Below are positions 26,104 through 35,583 of a stretch of DNA of 64,000 nt, in pieces. The position numbers were made by a program, and so were the translations under genes. This DNA comes from Chryseobacterium hagamense (GTDB lineage Bacteria; Bacteroidota; Bacteroidia; Flavobacteriales; Weeksellaceae), in assembly GCF_007991455.1 (NCBI RefSeq), contig NZ_BJYJ01000011.1:1-64000 (forward strand), given 5' to 3'. Numbering within the stretch: the first letter of the stretch is position 1; every line of letters begins with the position of its first letter. The notes beneath the pieces were generated by a model, which searched no databases, had not been told where the DNA came from, and saw only the letters and a list, made by a program, of their open reading frames with translations.

Positions 26104-27117
26104 TTATGAAATTTCTCCGCAAAGGTTGCGGGAGAAGTTCTCTGCAAAGCTTCCGGGATAGTTGGGATTACCGATAAGGTGCATCGCTTTGGTAATGGCA
26201 CTTTCGGCGGTCATGTCTTTTCCGCTGATGGCACCGATCCGTGAAAAAATATTGCTGTTTTCATACTTGCCGAAGGAGATGCCTCCTGAAATACACTGGC
26301 TTACCACTACGATCTCAGTCCCGTTGTTACGGATCTGCTGCAGGGTTTCCATTGTTTTCTCGCTGCTGAAAATGGTTCCCGAGCCGAAAACCTGAAGAAT
26401 AAGCACTTTCATTTCCGGAATTTCCTTAAAATGGTTCAGGTTCATTCCGGGGAAAATCCTCCAGAAAATAATATCCTCCGAAATATGGTCGTCCACATGA
26501 AACTCAATCTCAGGATCCGGCCGGTAAAGATTCTCTTTAATAATATTTAAATGAACGCCTGATTGACCGAGAATAGGGTAGTTCGGACTGGCGTAGGCGT
26601 CAAAATACTCTGCTGAATATTTGAGCGTACGGTTTCCTCTCAGCAATTTGTATTCAAAATAAATCGCCACTTCCCGGATCACGGCTTTGTCGTTTTCATA
26701 CAGGCTGGCATAGTACAGGCTGGTGAGCAGGTTTTCCTTGGCATCGGTCCGCAGGTCACCGATCGGCAGTTGGGATCCGGTTAAAATCACCGGTTTGGTC
26801 AGTCCTTTAAGCATGAAACTCAGGGCTGAAGCCGTGTATGACATGGTATCCGTTCCGTGAAGAATCAGGAACCCGTCGAATTCATCATAGTTTTTACGGA
26901 TGTAGTGGGCAATTACCTTCCATTCTTCCGGGCCCATATCGGAAGAGTCCAGCGGCTTTTCAAAAGGATGTACAAAAACTTCGCATTCCATCAGCTTCAT
27001 TTCGGGCATTTTCTCAAAAATATTTCCGAAATCAAAGGCGCGGAGGCTGCCGGTTTCATAATCTTTCTCCATACCGATGGTTCCACCGGTATATATCAAC
27101 AGGACTTTTCGTTTCAT
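26104..27117 (-). CDS. ansA: Type I (cytoplasmic) L-asparaginase
   Basis: Hydrolyses asparagine to aspartate and ammonia. At 337 residues it matches the type I family. The two catalytic threonine motifs are intact: YTGGTIGM at residues 9-16 and ILHGTDTM near residue 90. LTGSQLPIGDLRTDAKENL carries the catalytic Lys. No signal peptide, in line with the cytoplasmic form. It is divergent from the TrmH-like gene (80-bp gap). The tRNA-Ser gene follows on the same strand. Confidence 0.95.
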   Translation of the reverse strand: MKRKVLLIYTGGTIGMEKDYETGSLRAFDFGNIFEKMPEMKLMECEVFVHPFEKPLDSSDMGPEEWKVIAHYIRKNYDEFDGFLILHGTDTMSYTASALSFMLKGLTKPVILTGSQLPIGDLRTDAKENLLTSLYYASLYENDKAVIREVAIYFEYKLLRGNRTLKYSAEYFDAYASPNYPILGQSGVHLNIIKENLYRPDPEIEFHVDDHISEDIIFWRIFPGMNLNHFKEIPEMKVLILQVFGSGTIFSSEKTMETLQQIRNNGTEIVVVSQCISGGISFGKYENSNIFSRIGAISGKDMTAESAITKAMHLIGNPNYPGSFAENFSRNLCGEIS

Positions 27118-27197
27118 ACAGGAACTTTATTAGAATTTTCATCCTTCTTCGGAAGGATTCCTCAAAATTACGTTAATTTGCAAAGATTTGAAAACGG

Positions 27198-27869
27198 ATG
27201 AAAGATTTAGTACAGACCTTTGAATATTTAAAACAGTTTTTAACGGAAGAAAGGCTGTCCAAAATTGAACATTTTTCTCAGGAAAGCTCAGACTTTGTGC
27301 TGCCCGTGGTGGAAGATATTTACCAGTTCCGGAATGCGGCGGCCATTGTACGTTCCGTCGAAGCCTGCGGTTTCCATAAAGTGGTGGCCTTACAGGAAGA
27401 ATACAGCTTCGAACCGAACCTGCGCGTGACCAAAGGCGCCGACACCTGGGTAGAGGTGGAAAAACTTCCCCGGAATATGGAATCTTTCCAGGAAATCAGA
27501 AACCGTGGTTATAAGATCCTGGCCGTATCGCTGGAGAATAATGCAACGATGCTTCCGGATTATGAAATCACGGAGCCTGTAGCTTTGGTATTCGGGACCG
27601 AAATGGAAGGCGTTTCGAAGGAAATCCTGGACTTTGCCGATGAAACCCTCGCGATCCCCATGTACGGCTTTACCAGAAGCTTCAACGTATCCGTGGCCGC
27701 ATCCATCTGTATGTATGAACTGAAGCAGAAGCTGATCCGGTCAGATATCGAATATAAGTTGGAGGAAGAAAAACTCCTGAAAATGAAAATCCGCTGGGCC
27801 GTAAATTCCATCAGGAGCGGGCAGCAGATTTTCAATAAATATCTGCAGGATAACAGTCTTGTTTTTTAA
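27198..27869 (+). CDS. tRNA/rRNA 2'-O-methyltransferase, TrmH (SpoU) family
   Basis: SPOUT-class RNA methyltransferase of 223 residues. The three SpoU motifs are present: FRNAAAIVRSVEACGF (motif 1, near 44-59), PVALVFGTEMEGVS (motif 2) and IPMYGFTRSFNVSVAASICM (motif 3), which form the trefoil-knot SAM site. Length and the C-terminal extension (LLKMKIRWAVNSI) fit TrmH, which makes Gm18 in tRNA, better than RlmB. The exact target is inferred. Divergent from ansA. Confidence 0.88.
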   Translation: MKDLVQTFEYLKQFLTEERLSKIEHFSQESSDFVLPVVEDIYQFRNAAAIVRSVEACGFHKVVALQEEYSFEPNLRVTKGADTWVEVEKLPRNMESFQEIRNRGYKILAVSLENNATMLPDYEITEPVALVFGTEMEGVSKEILDFADETLAIPMYGFTRSFNVSVAASICMYELKQKLIRSDIEYKLEEEKLLKMKIRWAVNSIRSGQQIFNKYLQDNSLVF

Positions 27870-27975
27870 TTGATGAAAATTTTTCCTTCAGTGATGCTCT
27901 TTTCTATAGTAATCTTCTGAAAAAGTAAAGCCTGTATTGAAAAATACCCGATAAGATTCCCGTTGGTTTGGGAAA

Positions 27976-28674
27976 CTAATCGATCATTACCGAATAATTC
28001 CAGGCCGCTACAAAAATTCCTGCGGTTTCCGTTCTTAGCCTTTGATGGCCCAGAGAGACTGCCCTGATGTTTTTGTCGGATAAGAATAAAATTTCCTTTT
28101 CCGAGAAATCCCCTTCCGGACCGATCAGGAAAGTGATGTTTTCCGATGCCGGAATCTGGTTCAGATCCATCCTTTCCAGGTTTTCATGGCAGTGGGCAAC
28201 GAAAGTGGTTCCATGGTCCGTATCTTTCAGGAAATCCTGAATTTTCACGAGGTCGTTAATGACCGGAAAATGAAACCGCAGGCTTTGCTTGGACGCAGAG
28301 ACTGCCTGCTTTCTGAGTTTATCGATGTTCACATTTTTACGCTCCGTTTTTTCGGTCTGCAACAGGGTGATTTCGGAAATGCCCATTTCAACGGCTTTTT
28401 CGATGAAAAACTCAATCCGGTCGATATTTTTGGTAGGAGCAATGGCGATATGGAGTTTTGGGCTGAAAGCCGGAAGCTGCTTTTTGATTCCCGTCACGGC
28501 CATGTTGGCTTTTTTGCCTTCGATGATTAAAGTTCCGGAAGCCAGGTTACCCTTTCCGTCGGTAACGTGAATTTCTTCACCGTCCTTCATCCGGAGCACC
28601 CTTACGATGTGCTGCTGTTCTTCATCGTTGATCAATACCTGATTTCCTTTGATTTCGCCGTAAAAAAGTTTCAT
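27976..28674 (-). CDS. rsmE: 16S rRNA m3U1498 methyltransferase RsmE
   Basis: 232 residues, normal for RsmE. N-terminal PUA-like part with QQHIVRVLRMKDGEEIHVTDG; then the SPOUT domain with KNIDRIEFFIEKAVEMGI, ITFLIGPEGDFSEKEI and VSLGHQRLRTETAGIFVAAW, which are the family's SAM-binding knot motifs. It is the last gene of a tsaD-unknown-rsmE run on the minus strand (14-bp gap to the previous gene). Confidence 0.95.
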   Translation of the reverse strand: MKLFYGEIKGNQVLINDEEQQHIVRVLRMKDGEEIHVTDGKGNLASGTLIIEGKKANMAVTGIKKQLPAFSPKLHIAIAPTKNIDRIEFFIEKAVEMGISEITLLQTEKTERKNVNIDKLRKQAVSASKQSLRFHFPVINDLVKIQDFLKDTDHGTTFVAHCHENLERMDLNQIPASENITFLIGPEGDFSEKEILFLSDKNIRAVSLGHQRLRTETAGIFVAAWNYSVMID

Positions 28675-28688
28675 AAAAGTCTTGGTTT

Positions 28689-29099
28689 TTAAAAGCTGAT
28701 CTCATTCTCGCTCAGAAAGGCAACCCCTGTTTTTATCGTGGTATAAATATCTCCTTCACAATCCCGGTACGAACAGGCGTAGATTTCTTCCACCCACTTA
28801 TTGTTCATAAAGATCAGATTTAAGTATTCATTTTTTCTTAGATTATTTTTGATGGATAAATAATCGCCTTCTTTAGGTTCGTAGGTGAAACTGAAGACAT
28901 TTTCCGAATTGATTTTTTCTACGATTTCTTCTTTTATATTCTGAACATAGCCGGTTTCCGAACTTATCATTAGGTAATCTTCATTATCGGATTTCTCAGT
29001 CACTTCATTTTTTCCGGTAACCGTTTCCAGTACCCAATAATATTTTGAGTTTTTCTTGGAATGGGTACCCAGGACTTTTTCTTCTAATAGTATTTTCAT
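28689..29099 (-). CDS. Unknown small protein between tsaD and rsmE
   Basis: 136 residues, acidic, no signal peptide or membrane helix. It shows alternating beta-like segments (SKYYWVLETVTGK, NVFSFTYEPKEGDYLSIKNN, LNLIFMNNKWVEEIYA). The ATG overlaps the tsaD stop as ATGA, so translation is coupled to tsaD. I recognise no family. Its fixed place between two RNA-modification genes suggests it is simply carried in that operon; no function can be assigned. Confidence 0.65.
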   Translation of the reverse strand: MKILLEEKVLGTHSKKNSKYYWVLETVTGKNEVTEKSDNEDYLMISSETGYVQNIKEEIVEKINSENVFSFTYEPKEGDYLSIKNNLRKNEYLNLIFMNNKWVEEIYACSYRDCEGDIYTTIKTGVAFLSENEISF

Positions 29100-30112
29100 A
29101 AATCGTATTTTGCAGTTGCCGTGGTTCTCAGATCGGTAAATTCGCCCCTTTCAAATTTCAGCTGGGCTACCATGGCGATCATGGCAGCGTTGTCGGTTGT
29201 ATACTCAAATTTAGGGATATAAATATTCCAGCCCAGCTTTTCATGGTTATCCTGCATGGCTTTTCTCAGAGCGGAATTGGCAGAAACACCGCCGGCAATG
29301 GCAACCTCTGTAATTTCCAGATCCTTAGCTGCTTTTTCCAGCTTATTCATCAGGATTTCAATAATGGTTTTCTGGACGGAAGCACACAGGTCATGGATGT
29401 TGTTCTTCACAAAATCCGGATCTTTCCGCACTTCTTTCTGGATGAAATAGAGCACGGAAGTCTTGATGCCGCTGAAGGAGTAATCGTATTGCTCCATTCT
29501 CGGTTTGCTGAACTGAAAGGTATCCGGGTTCCCTTCCCTGGCAAGCCGGTCGATAATAGGGCCGGCCGGATAATCCAGATCGAAAATTTTCCCGATTTTA
29601 TCAAAAGCTTCTCCTGCAGCATCGTCGATGGTTTTTCCGATAATTTCCATATCGAAATAATCTTTTACCAGGACGATCATGGTATGCCCTCCGCTTACCG
29701 TAAGACACAGGAAAGGGAATTTTGGCGGCACAGGATTTGCATCCTCGATGAAATGCGCTAAAATATGCGCCTGGAGGTGGTTTACTTCAATTAGCGGAAC
29801 ATCCAGACTCATTGCCAAAGACTTAGCGAAAGAAGTTCCGACAAGAAGAGAGCCCAAAAGTCCGGGTCCGCGTGTAAATCCTATCGCAGAGATTGCATTT
29901 TGTTGTATATTTGCTTTAGATAAAGATTTTTCAACAACGGGAATGATATTTTGCTGATGTGCACGCGAGGCCAGTTCGGGGACAACACCACCGTATTCCT
30001 TGTGAATTGCCTGATTGGCCGCGATATTCGACAGAATAGAATTTCCCTTGATGATAGCTGCTGAGGTGTCGTCACAGGACGATTCAATACCTAAAATTAT
30101 AGAGTCGCTCAT
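29096..30112 (-). CDS. tsaD: tRNA N6-threonylcarbamoyladenosine synthase subunit TsaD
   Basis: Catalytic subunit that transfers threonylcarbamoyl to A37 of ANN-decoding tRNAs. It has 338 residues from ATG 30112. The open frame runs 14 codons further upstream, but ILGIESSCDDTSAA at the very N-terminus fixes the start. The metal-binding HLQAHILAHF and the ATP-binding LTVSGGHTMIV and AIAGGVSANSALR are intact. TsaB, TsaC and TsaE are not in the window. The start lies 4 bp from the divergent TamB-like gene. Confidence 0.97.
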   Translation of the reverse strand: MSDSIILGIESSCDDTSAAIIKGNSILSNIAANQAIHKEYGGVVPELASRAHQQNIIPVVEKSLSKANIQQNAISAIGFTRGPGLLGSLLVGTSFAKSLAMSLDVPLIEVNHLQAHILAHFIEDANPVPPKFPFLCLTVSGGHTMIVLVKDYFDMEIIGKTIDDAAGEAFDKIGKIFDLDYPAGPIIDRLAREGNPDTFQFSKPRMEQYDYSFSGIKTSVLYFIQKEVRKDPDFVKNNIHDLCASVQKTIIEILMNKLEKAAKDLEITEVAIAGGVSANSALRKAMQDNHEKLGWNIYIPKFEYTTDNAAMIAMVAQLKFERGEFTDLRTTATAKYDL

Positions 30113-30116
30113 AATA

Positions 30117-33100
30117 ATGGCAAAGTTAGAGAATAATAACGAGAATGAGAACAAAAAATCGGTAGCTGGAAACTTAGGGGATCAGGTACAGAAGGCCGTT
30201 GAAAATGCAGGAGGCGCAGTAAAAGAAACGGTGAAGGAAGCGTCGGAGCTGGCTTCGGATGCCATAAAACATCCTGTGAAAACGGCTGAGGAATTCGGAA
30301 AGCAGGCTGTAAAAGATGTTACCAGTTATTCATGGTGGGCGAGGCTTCTCCTGATTCTCTTCTGGCTGGGACTTGGGCTGGTAGCGGCCATTTTCATTGC
30401 GATTAATCTTCCGGCTACCAAACAATGGGCGGCCGACCAGGCATTACAGGTTGTAAACCGGGATTTCAAGGCACAGATGTCTACCGAAAGTGTGGAGGTA
30501 AATTTCTTCGGAAATGTAAAAATCAAAGGCCTGAAGATCAAGGATTACAAAGGCTACGATTTTATCCAATCTAAAGAATTTATTGCCAATTCCAACTGGT
30601 TTTCCCTGGCTTCGAACATCACCAAAAACAATTCCATCCTCTTTAATTCCCTGACCCTGAAAAATGCCGATGTAAAAGTCATTACCTATAAAGGCGACAG
30701 CATCTCCAACTTTATCCGGTTCACTCAGTTATTCGACAGCGGGAAGAAAAAAGATCCCAATAAGCCGCCTTTCCAGTTGGATTCGAGGCTACAGATCCTG
30801 GATTCCAGGGTTTCTATTGTTAATCTAAATTCTCCCGGAGAGAAAGGAAAGTGGCTGACGGCTACCAATTTCAATCTGATCGCTCCGAATGTAAAAGTCA
30901 ATGGAAGGAATATTACAGGACAGATCAATAACATGACCTTCACGACGACACGGTGGGGAAAACCGCATTTTGTAGATACTTTTTCTACGGAGCTTTCCAT
31001 GACGCCGGAGTACCTTTTTCTGAAGGGCCTTACCTTAAATACCGATCATTCCCTTTTGCAGGGCGATATCAAATTCAATCTTCATGATGACGGTTCGTGG
31101 TCCGATTTTGCGGATAAAGTAAAATGGGATATGAACCTGAAGCTGGGCAGCCAGCTGAGCGGATACGACATCAGCTATTTTGTAACAAATTGGGATAATT
31201 TCAAGCCCTTCAACATTTCCGGGAAAATGACGGGACCGCTGAACAATTTTAAGCTGGATAATTTCCTGATCCGGAATCCCGATGTGAATATTGCCACGAG
31301 AACCATGAAGGTCAACAGGCTTTTGAAAGGTAATTTTTTAATTGAAACCAACGACCTTTCTGCAGATTTTACCTATAAAGATCTGAAAGCGATGATGCCG
31401 ACATTTATCTCAGCGAAAATGAAAAACTTTGCTGATGATTTCGGAAAACTGAAATACAATGGAACGGCAAGTGTCAACCCAAACCGTGTTTATGTTTCAA
31501 ACGGAAATCTGATGACGGGAATCGGGCACGCCAGGATTACGAATTTCTCTTTAACGGATTACAGTTCCCCTTTACCGAAATATGCAGGAATTGCCGACGT
31601 GAAAGATTTAAACACATCGGTAATTACCAAAAATAAAACCGTCGGGCTGATTTCAGGAAAATTCAATATCAACGGGCAGAGTTTTGATGTCAATACAATG
31701 AGGCTGACGACAAAATCCCAGATTTCCAGCATTGAGATCATGAATAAAGAAATCAACAATCTTTATCTGGACGGATTGCTCGATCATAAAAAATACAACG
31801 GACTGATTACCGTCAACGATGAGCAGGCGAAAGCCACCGTCAAAGGACTGATCGATTTCAGTACTTCCCGCGTCTCAATGAATGTAAATGCGGATGTCGG
31901 TTATCTGAACATGAATTATTTTACCGGCAAACCTGGAAAACAGATCGTCAGCGGAAAAGTAAACGGTAAAATGGCCATGTCTTCCATTAATGACCTTACC
32001 CTGGATGTAGAAGCCAACAGCATTAGTTTTGCAACCGCTACCCAGAAATATTTGATTCCAAGCGCGAAAATAAAGACCTTTATCGAAAACGGCGGCCGTC
32101 TGATCGATGTAGACGCGCCGGGTGCCGTCAACGGAAAGATTTCAGGAAGATATAACCTGGGTGATCTGGCCGGAATGGTGGAAAACGGACTGAATAAAAT
32201 TCTGGTAGGTCCCGCACCGAGAAAAGTGTACAGAGGCCAGAATTTCACCATGGATTTCGATGTGCAGCAGGGGTTGGTGAGTTATTTTCTGCCGGACCTT
32301 AAAATCCCCCAGGGAGCCAGGGTAGAAGGCCAGTATGACGGAAACTCAAACAACCTGATCCTGAATCTCGATGCCGCTTCCCTGAAATATGTGATGACCA
32401 AAACCCAGGACATTACCGAGGCTGACAAGGCGCTGGCTGCTGCAAATCCCGATTATCAGATGAATGGCCGGAACAATGTAACCCGCGACAGTGCGATGGT
32501 CGACAGTGTGATGGTTCGGATCAATACGTCAAATCTCGACGAACAGATCTATGCAAAGATAAGCCGGGTGTTATATAACAAAAATGTACTAAAAGATATT
32601 ACCCTGAGCGGGAGAAATGAGAACAATACGATTCTGCATCTCGCGGCAAAATTCAGGCACGGAAGCCCGGAAGACGAAATGGATGATAATCTGAAAGACT
32701 ACGCCATCAATGTTAATCAGTCGACTAACGCAGGCGGGGATTTCGTATTCAGATTCGAGCCGACGGAAGTGAAGTTCAACAATGTAACGTGGGCCATCGA
32801 TACCAGCCCGGAACTGAACCATTCCATTACCTACCGTAAAAAGGAAGGGGATTTTGATATCCAGAACCTGAGGATTTATTCGGAGAATAGTGCGCTGTTT
32901 ATAAAAGATGCCCAGTTTAAATCTGCCAAAGATTTCTACGTAGATGCCGAAGTGGATAATTTCTCCATCGAAAAACTGCTGGAAATGCAGGCCGGAGGAA
33001 ATACCATGAACATTAAAGGGCTGGCCAACGGAAGCGTGAAGATCAGGATGGATAAAAACACCCTTCAGCCATTGGTGGATATGACGATCGATGACATCAT

Positions 33101-34913
33101 GATGAACGGGAACGATATGGGCGATATTACAATTTCTGCGACCAATAGTTATTCGTTGAATGTTTATGACGTCGATATCAAAGTAAATTCAGCAGGGGTC
33201 ATCGGAAACAACAGCCTTCATGTTACCGGAACCGTCAATAATAATAATGCTTCACCGACGATTGACCTTACGGCGGAAATGAGGGACTTCGATGTCGCTT
33301 TTGCCCAGCAGTTCGTAACAACGGTCTTCGGGAATTTAAGAGGAAAAGCCACCGGAGATCTGAAAATTGCCGGTACCTTCAGCAATCTGGATTACAGCGG
33401 GGATATTGCCCTGAAAGGTTTCGGACTGAAACTTCTGTTTACAGGAGTAGACTATTCTTTTGACGATACGGTGATTCCGCTGACCAAAGGCCTGGCCATT
33501 CTCAACAATATTGAAGTTCACGACGGAAGAACGAATTCCAAAGGAAATATTTCGGGGGCCATCCAGTTCGAGACCCTCTCCTCAATGGGCGTCAATCTCG
33601 TGATGAGGGCTGATAACCTGTTGGTGCTGAATACGACACAGAAGGATTACGATCTTTTCTGGGGAAGGGTATACGGCCAGGGCGATCTGTATGTGGACGG
33701 ACCGGTTTCCGGACTGAGCATTACAACTCCGAACATGAAGGCACTGAACGGGAGTACCTTTACGTTTAATTCCGGATCAACGTCCAATGTAGAAGAATTT
33801 AAGATGCTGCGGTTCCTGAAAGAAGGAAAAAACGGACTCGTTACTCTTGATGAGAAAAAGAAATCCGGAGCCAATATGAATATCGATTTTGCGCTGGATG
33901 TAGATAAAGGAACCACCGTAAACGTACTGATCGGGGATGATGTCGGAAACATCATGGTGAAAGGATCTGCTGAGAAGCTGCACTTCCAGATGAGCCGGCA
34001 GGGGAATATTGCAATGAACGGAGCATACCGGGTAGACAGCGGTACCTTTGTCTCCAAGGCGATTCTGAACAAGACCTTCCAGATTGAGAAAGGAAGCAGC
34101 ATTGTCTGGGATGGTGACGCTGTGAAACCGGCATTGGATATTACGGCCAATTATGTAAGGATGGTTTCCAATGCAGGGGAATACCTGAATATGGGAAGCC
34201 TTCAGCCGATCAGTATCCTGCTCCAGGCCAATATCACCCAGTCCCTGATAGATCCTAAAATCGATCTGAACGTAACGGCGCTGGATGTTTCCAGCCAGGT
34301 AAAGGAGACTTTGGCTGCCAAAATGAGCCAGGAAGGGGAAAAAGTGCTGCAGTTCGGCTCGGTATTGTTGCTGAACAGCTTTAACGTTTCCAGTACGGGC
34401 GGGGTAGATGTCAATGTAGGCGATGTCGCACAGAACCAGGGATACAATATTCTTTTAAAACAGCTGGGATCGGTACTTAATGCCATGAGTAACGAGTTTC
34501 AGATCGATCTCAACTATGTAAAAGGAGACCAGTATTCCAATGTGGGAGACCGTGCCAATGCGGGAGTAACTTTTGCCCTTTCCCCAAGAATCAAGGTAAA
34601 GACAGGGTTGGGAATTCCGTTAACAAAGACTGAAAATACGGATACCAATTATTTGTCCGGCGAAGGAACCATTGAATATGATATTTCAAAGAAAAATGAC
34701 GGAAGCCTGGTGTTGCGCGGATATTCCAAACCTTCCAATATCGGCCTTGTAAACGGAGCAGGATCAAATGGTACAGCCAATCAGGCTTACGGCGGCGGTA
34801 TCGTATGGACCAAGAGCTTTAATTCTTTCTTTAAAAAGAAGAAAAAAGATAAAAAAATTCAGGGTCAGCAAAAAGAAATAAAAACAGATTCTATAAAATC
34901 AGACGGTAAATAA
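30117..34913 (+). CDS. TamB-like translocation/assembly module protein (giant)
   Basis: 1598 residues. An N-terminal amphipathic stretch (about 1-75: QVQKAVENAGG, VKETVKEASELAS) resembles LEA-type helices. One membrane helix follows (about 78-101, LLLILFWLGLGLVAAIFIAI), then about 1400 residues of repetitive beta-strands, as expected for a lipid- or protein-guiding groove between the membranes, and a TamB (DUF490) C-terminal region. The tail is Lys-rich. TamB-type proteins assist outer-membrane assembly and lipid transport. An open frame continues 34 codons upstream inside tsaD; ATG 30117 is chosen because those codons are antisense to tsaD. No TamA-type gene adjoins. Confidence 0.88.
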   Translation: MAKLENNNENENKKSVAGNLGDQVQKAVENAGGAVKETVKEASELASDAIKHPVKTAEEFGKQAVKDVTSYSWWARLLLILFWLGLGLVAAIFIAINLPATKQWAADQALQVVNRDFKAQMSTESVEVNFFGNVKIKGLKIKDYKGYDFIQSKEFIANSNWFSLASNITKNNSILFNSLTLKNADVKVITYKGDSISNFIRFTQLFDSGKKKDPNKPPFQLDSRLQILDSRVSIVNLNSPGEKGKWLTATNFNLIAPNVKVNGRNITGQINNMTFTTTRWGKPHFVDTFSTELSMTPEYLFLKGLTLNTDHSLLQGDIKFNLHDDGSWSDFADKVKWDMNLKLGSQLSGYDISYFVTNWDNFKPFNISGKMTGPLNNFKLDNFLIRNPDVNIATRTMKVNRLLKGNFLIETNDLSADFTYKDLKAMMPTFISAKMKNFADDFGKLKYNGTASVNPNRVYVSNGNLMTGIGHARITNFSLTDYSSPLPKYAGIADVKDLNTSVITKNKTVGLISGKFNINGQSFDVNTMRLTTKSQISSIEIMNKEINNLYLDGLLDHKKYNGLITVNDEQAKATVKGLIDFSTSRVSMNVNADVGYLNMNYFTGKPGKQIVSGKVNGKMAMSSINDLTLDVEANSISFATATQKYLIPSAKIKTFIENGGRLIDVDAPGAVNGKISGRYNLGDLAGMVENGLNKILVGPAPRKVYRGQNFTMDFDVQQGLVSYFLPDLKIPQGARVEGQYDGNSNNLILNLDAASLKYVMTKTQDITEADKALAAANPDYQMNGRNNVTRDSAMVDSVMVRINTSNLDEQIYAKISRVLYNKNVLKDITLSGRNENNTILHLAAKFRHGSPEDEMDDNLKDYAINVNQSTNAGGDFVFRFEPTEVKFNNVTWAIDTSPELNHSITYRKKEGDFDIQNLRIYSENSALFIKDAQFKSAKDFYVDAEVDNFSIEKLLEMQAGGNTMNIKGLANGSVKIRMDKNTLQPLVDMTIDDIMMNGNDMGDITISATNSYSLNVYDVDIKVNSAGVIGNNSLHVTGTVNNNNASPTIDLTAEMRDFDVAFAQQFVTTVFGNLRGKATGDLKIAGTFSNLDYSGDIALKGFGLKLLFTGVDYSFDDTVIPLTKGLAILNNIEVHDGRTNSKGNISGAIQFETLSSMGVNLVMRADNLLVLNTTQKDYDLFWGRVYGQGDLYVDGPVSGLSITTPNMKALNGSTFTFNSGSTSNVEEFKMLRFLKEGKNGLVTLDEKKKSGANMNIDFALDVDKGTTVNVLIGDDVGNIMVKGSAEKLHFQMSRQGNIAMNGAYRVDSGTFVSKAILNKTFQIEKGSSIVWDGDAVKPALDITANYVRMVSNAGEYLNMGSLQPISILLQANITQSLIDPKIDLNVTALDVSSQVKETLAAKMSQEGEKVLQFGSVLLLNSFNVSSTGGVDVNVGDVAQNQGYNILLKQLGSVLNAMSNEFQIDLNYVKGDQYSNVGDRANAGVTFALSPRIKVKTGLGIPLTKTENTDTNYLSGEGTIEYDISKKNDGSLVLRGYSKPSNIGLVNGAGSNGTANQAYGGGIVWTKSFNSFFKKKKKDKKIQGQQKEIKTDSIKSDGK

Positions 34914-34995
34914 TTCTAATTTTTTAATGATTTTTATCATCTGTGTTAATTATTGTTAATGTTTAAGATAATTTTTTTAGTTAAATTATTTTTTA

Positions 34996-35003
34996 TAAAT
35001 TTG
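34996..35003 (+). promoter_or_regulatory. Bacteroidetes -7 box (TAAATTTG)
   Basis: Exact TAnnTTTG match 44 bp before the Lrp/AsnC ATG. No -33 TTG is evident. Confidence 0.5.
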
Positions 35004-35047
35004 CAAAAAATACATTGTTTTTTTAAAGAAATTGTAATTTAACTAAT

Positions 35048-35518
35048 ATGAACTATCAACTGGACGAAATAGACAAGAAAATTCTTGATTTCTTAGTAGA
35101 GAACACAAGAATGCCTTTTACTGAAATTGCAAAGCAGATGGATGTCTCTGCAGGTACAATTCACGTAAGAGTGAAAAAGATGGAGGATGCAGGTATTATT
35201 TTGGGATCATCTCTTAACATCGATTACGGAAAGCTGGACTACCATTTCACAGCTTTTATCGGAATTTTATTAACGAAATCAAACCGTACGCAGGAAGTTT
35301 TGAAGGAGTTGACAAGTATTCCTAACGTAATTGAAGCCAGCGTTATTTCAGGGAAATACAATATTTTCTGCAAAGTAAGAGCAAAAAATACGGAAGACGC
35401 CAAAAGAATTATCTACCAGATCGATGATATCCAGGATGTCATGAGAACGGAGAGTATGATTTCAATGGAAGAGTATCTGAGCGACAAAAACAGATTGATC
35501 AACGCGATTTCAGTCTAA
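35048..35518 (+). CDS. Lrp/AsnC family transcriptional regulator
   Basis: 156 residues with an N-terminal winged helix-turn-helix (about 5-60: LDEIDKKILDFLVENTRMPF, VSAGTIHVRVKKMEDAGII) and a C-terminal RAM ligand-binding domain (about 70-150, with VIEASVISGKYNIFCKVRA). These regulators respond to amino acids and form octamers. The effector and targets are unknown. It has its own -7 box and a strong terminator. Confidence 0.93.
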   Translation: MNYQLDEIDKKILDFLVENTRMPFTEIAKQMDVSAGTIHVRVKKMEDAGIILGSSLNIDYGKLDYHFTAFIGILLTKSNRTQEVLKELTSIPNVIEASVISGKYNIFCKVRAKNTEDAKRIIYQIDDIQDVMRTESMISMEEYLSDKNRLINAISV

Positions 35519-35539
35519 AAAATTTAAACGAATTATACC

Positions 35540-35577
35540 AAAGAACTTATGAAATCTCTCATAAGTTCTTTATTTTT
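35540..35577 (+). terminator. Terminator of the Lrp/AsnC gene
   Basis: Perfect 13-bp arms AAAGAACTTATGA (35540-35552) and TCATAAGTTCTTT (35559-35571) with a 6-base loop, then ATTTTT. The tail also forms a -7 box. Confidence 0.92.
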
Positions 35578-35578
35578 G
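35571..35578 (+). promoter_or_regulatory. -7 box formed by the terminator tail (TATTTTTG)
   Basis: The last T of the stem plus the U-tract read TATTTTTG, an exact TAnnTTTG match 5 bp before ATG 35584. If used, the mRNA would be nearly leaderless. Confidence 0.4.
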
Positions 35579-35583
35579 TACCT

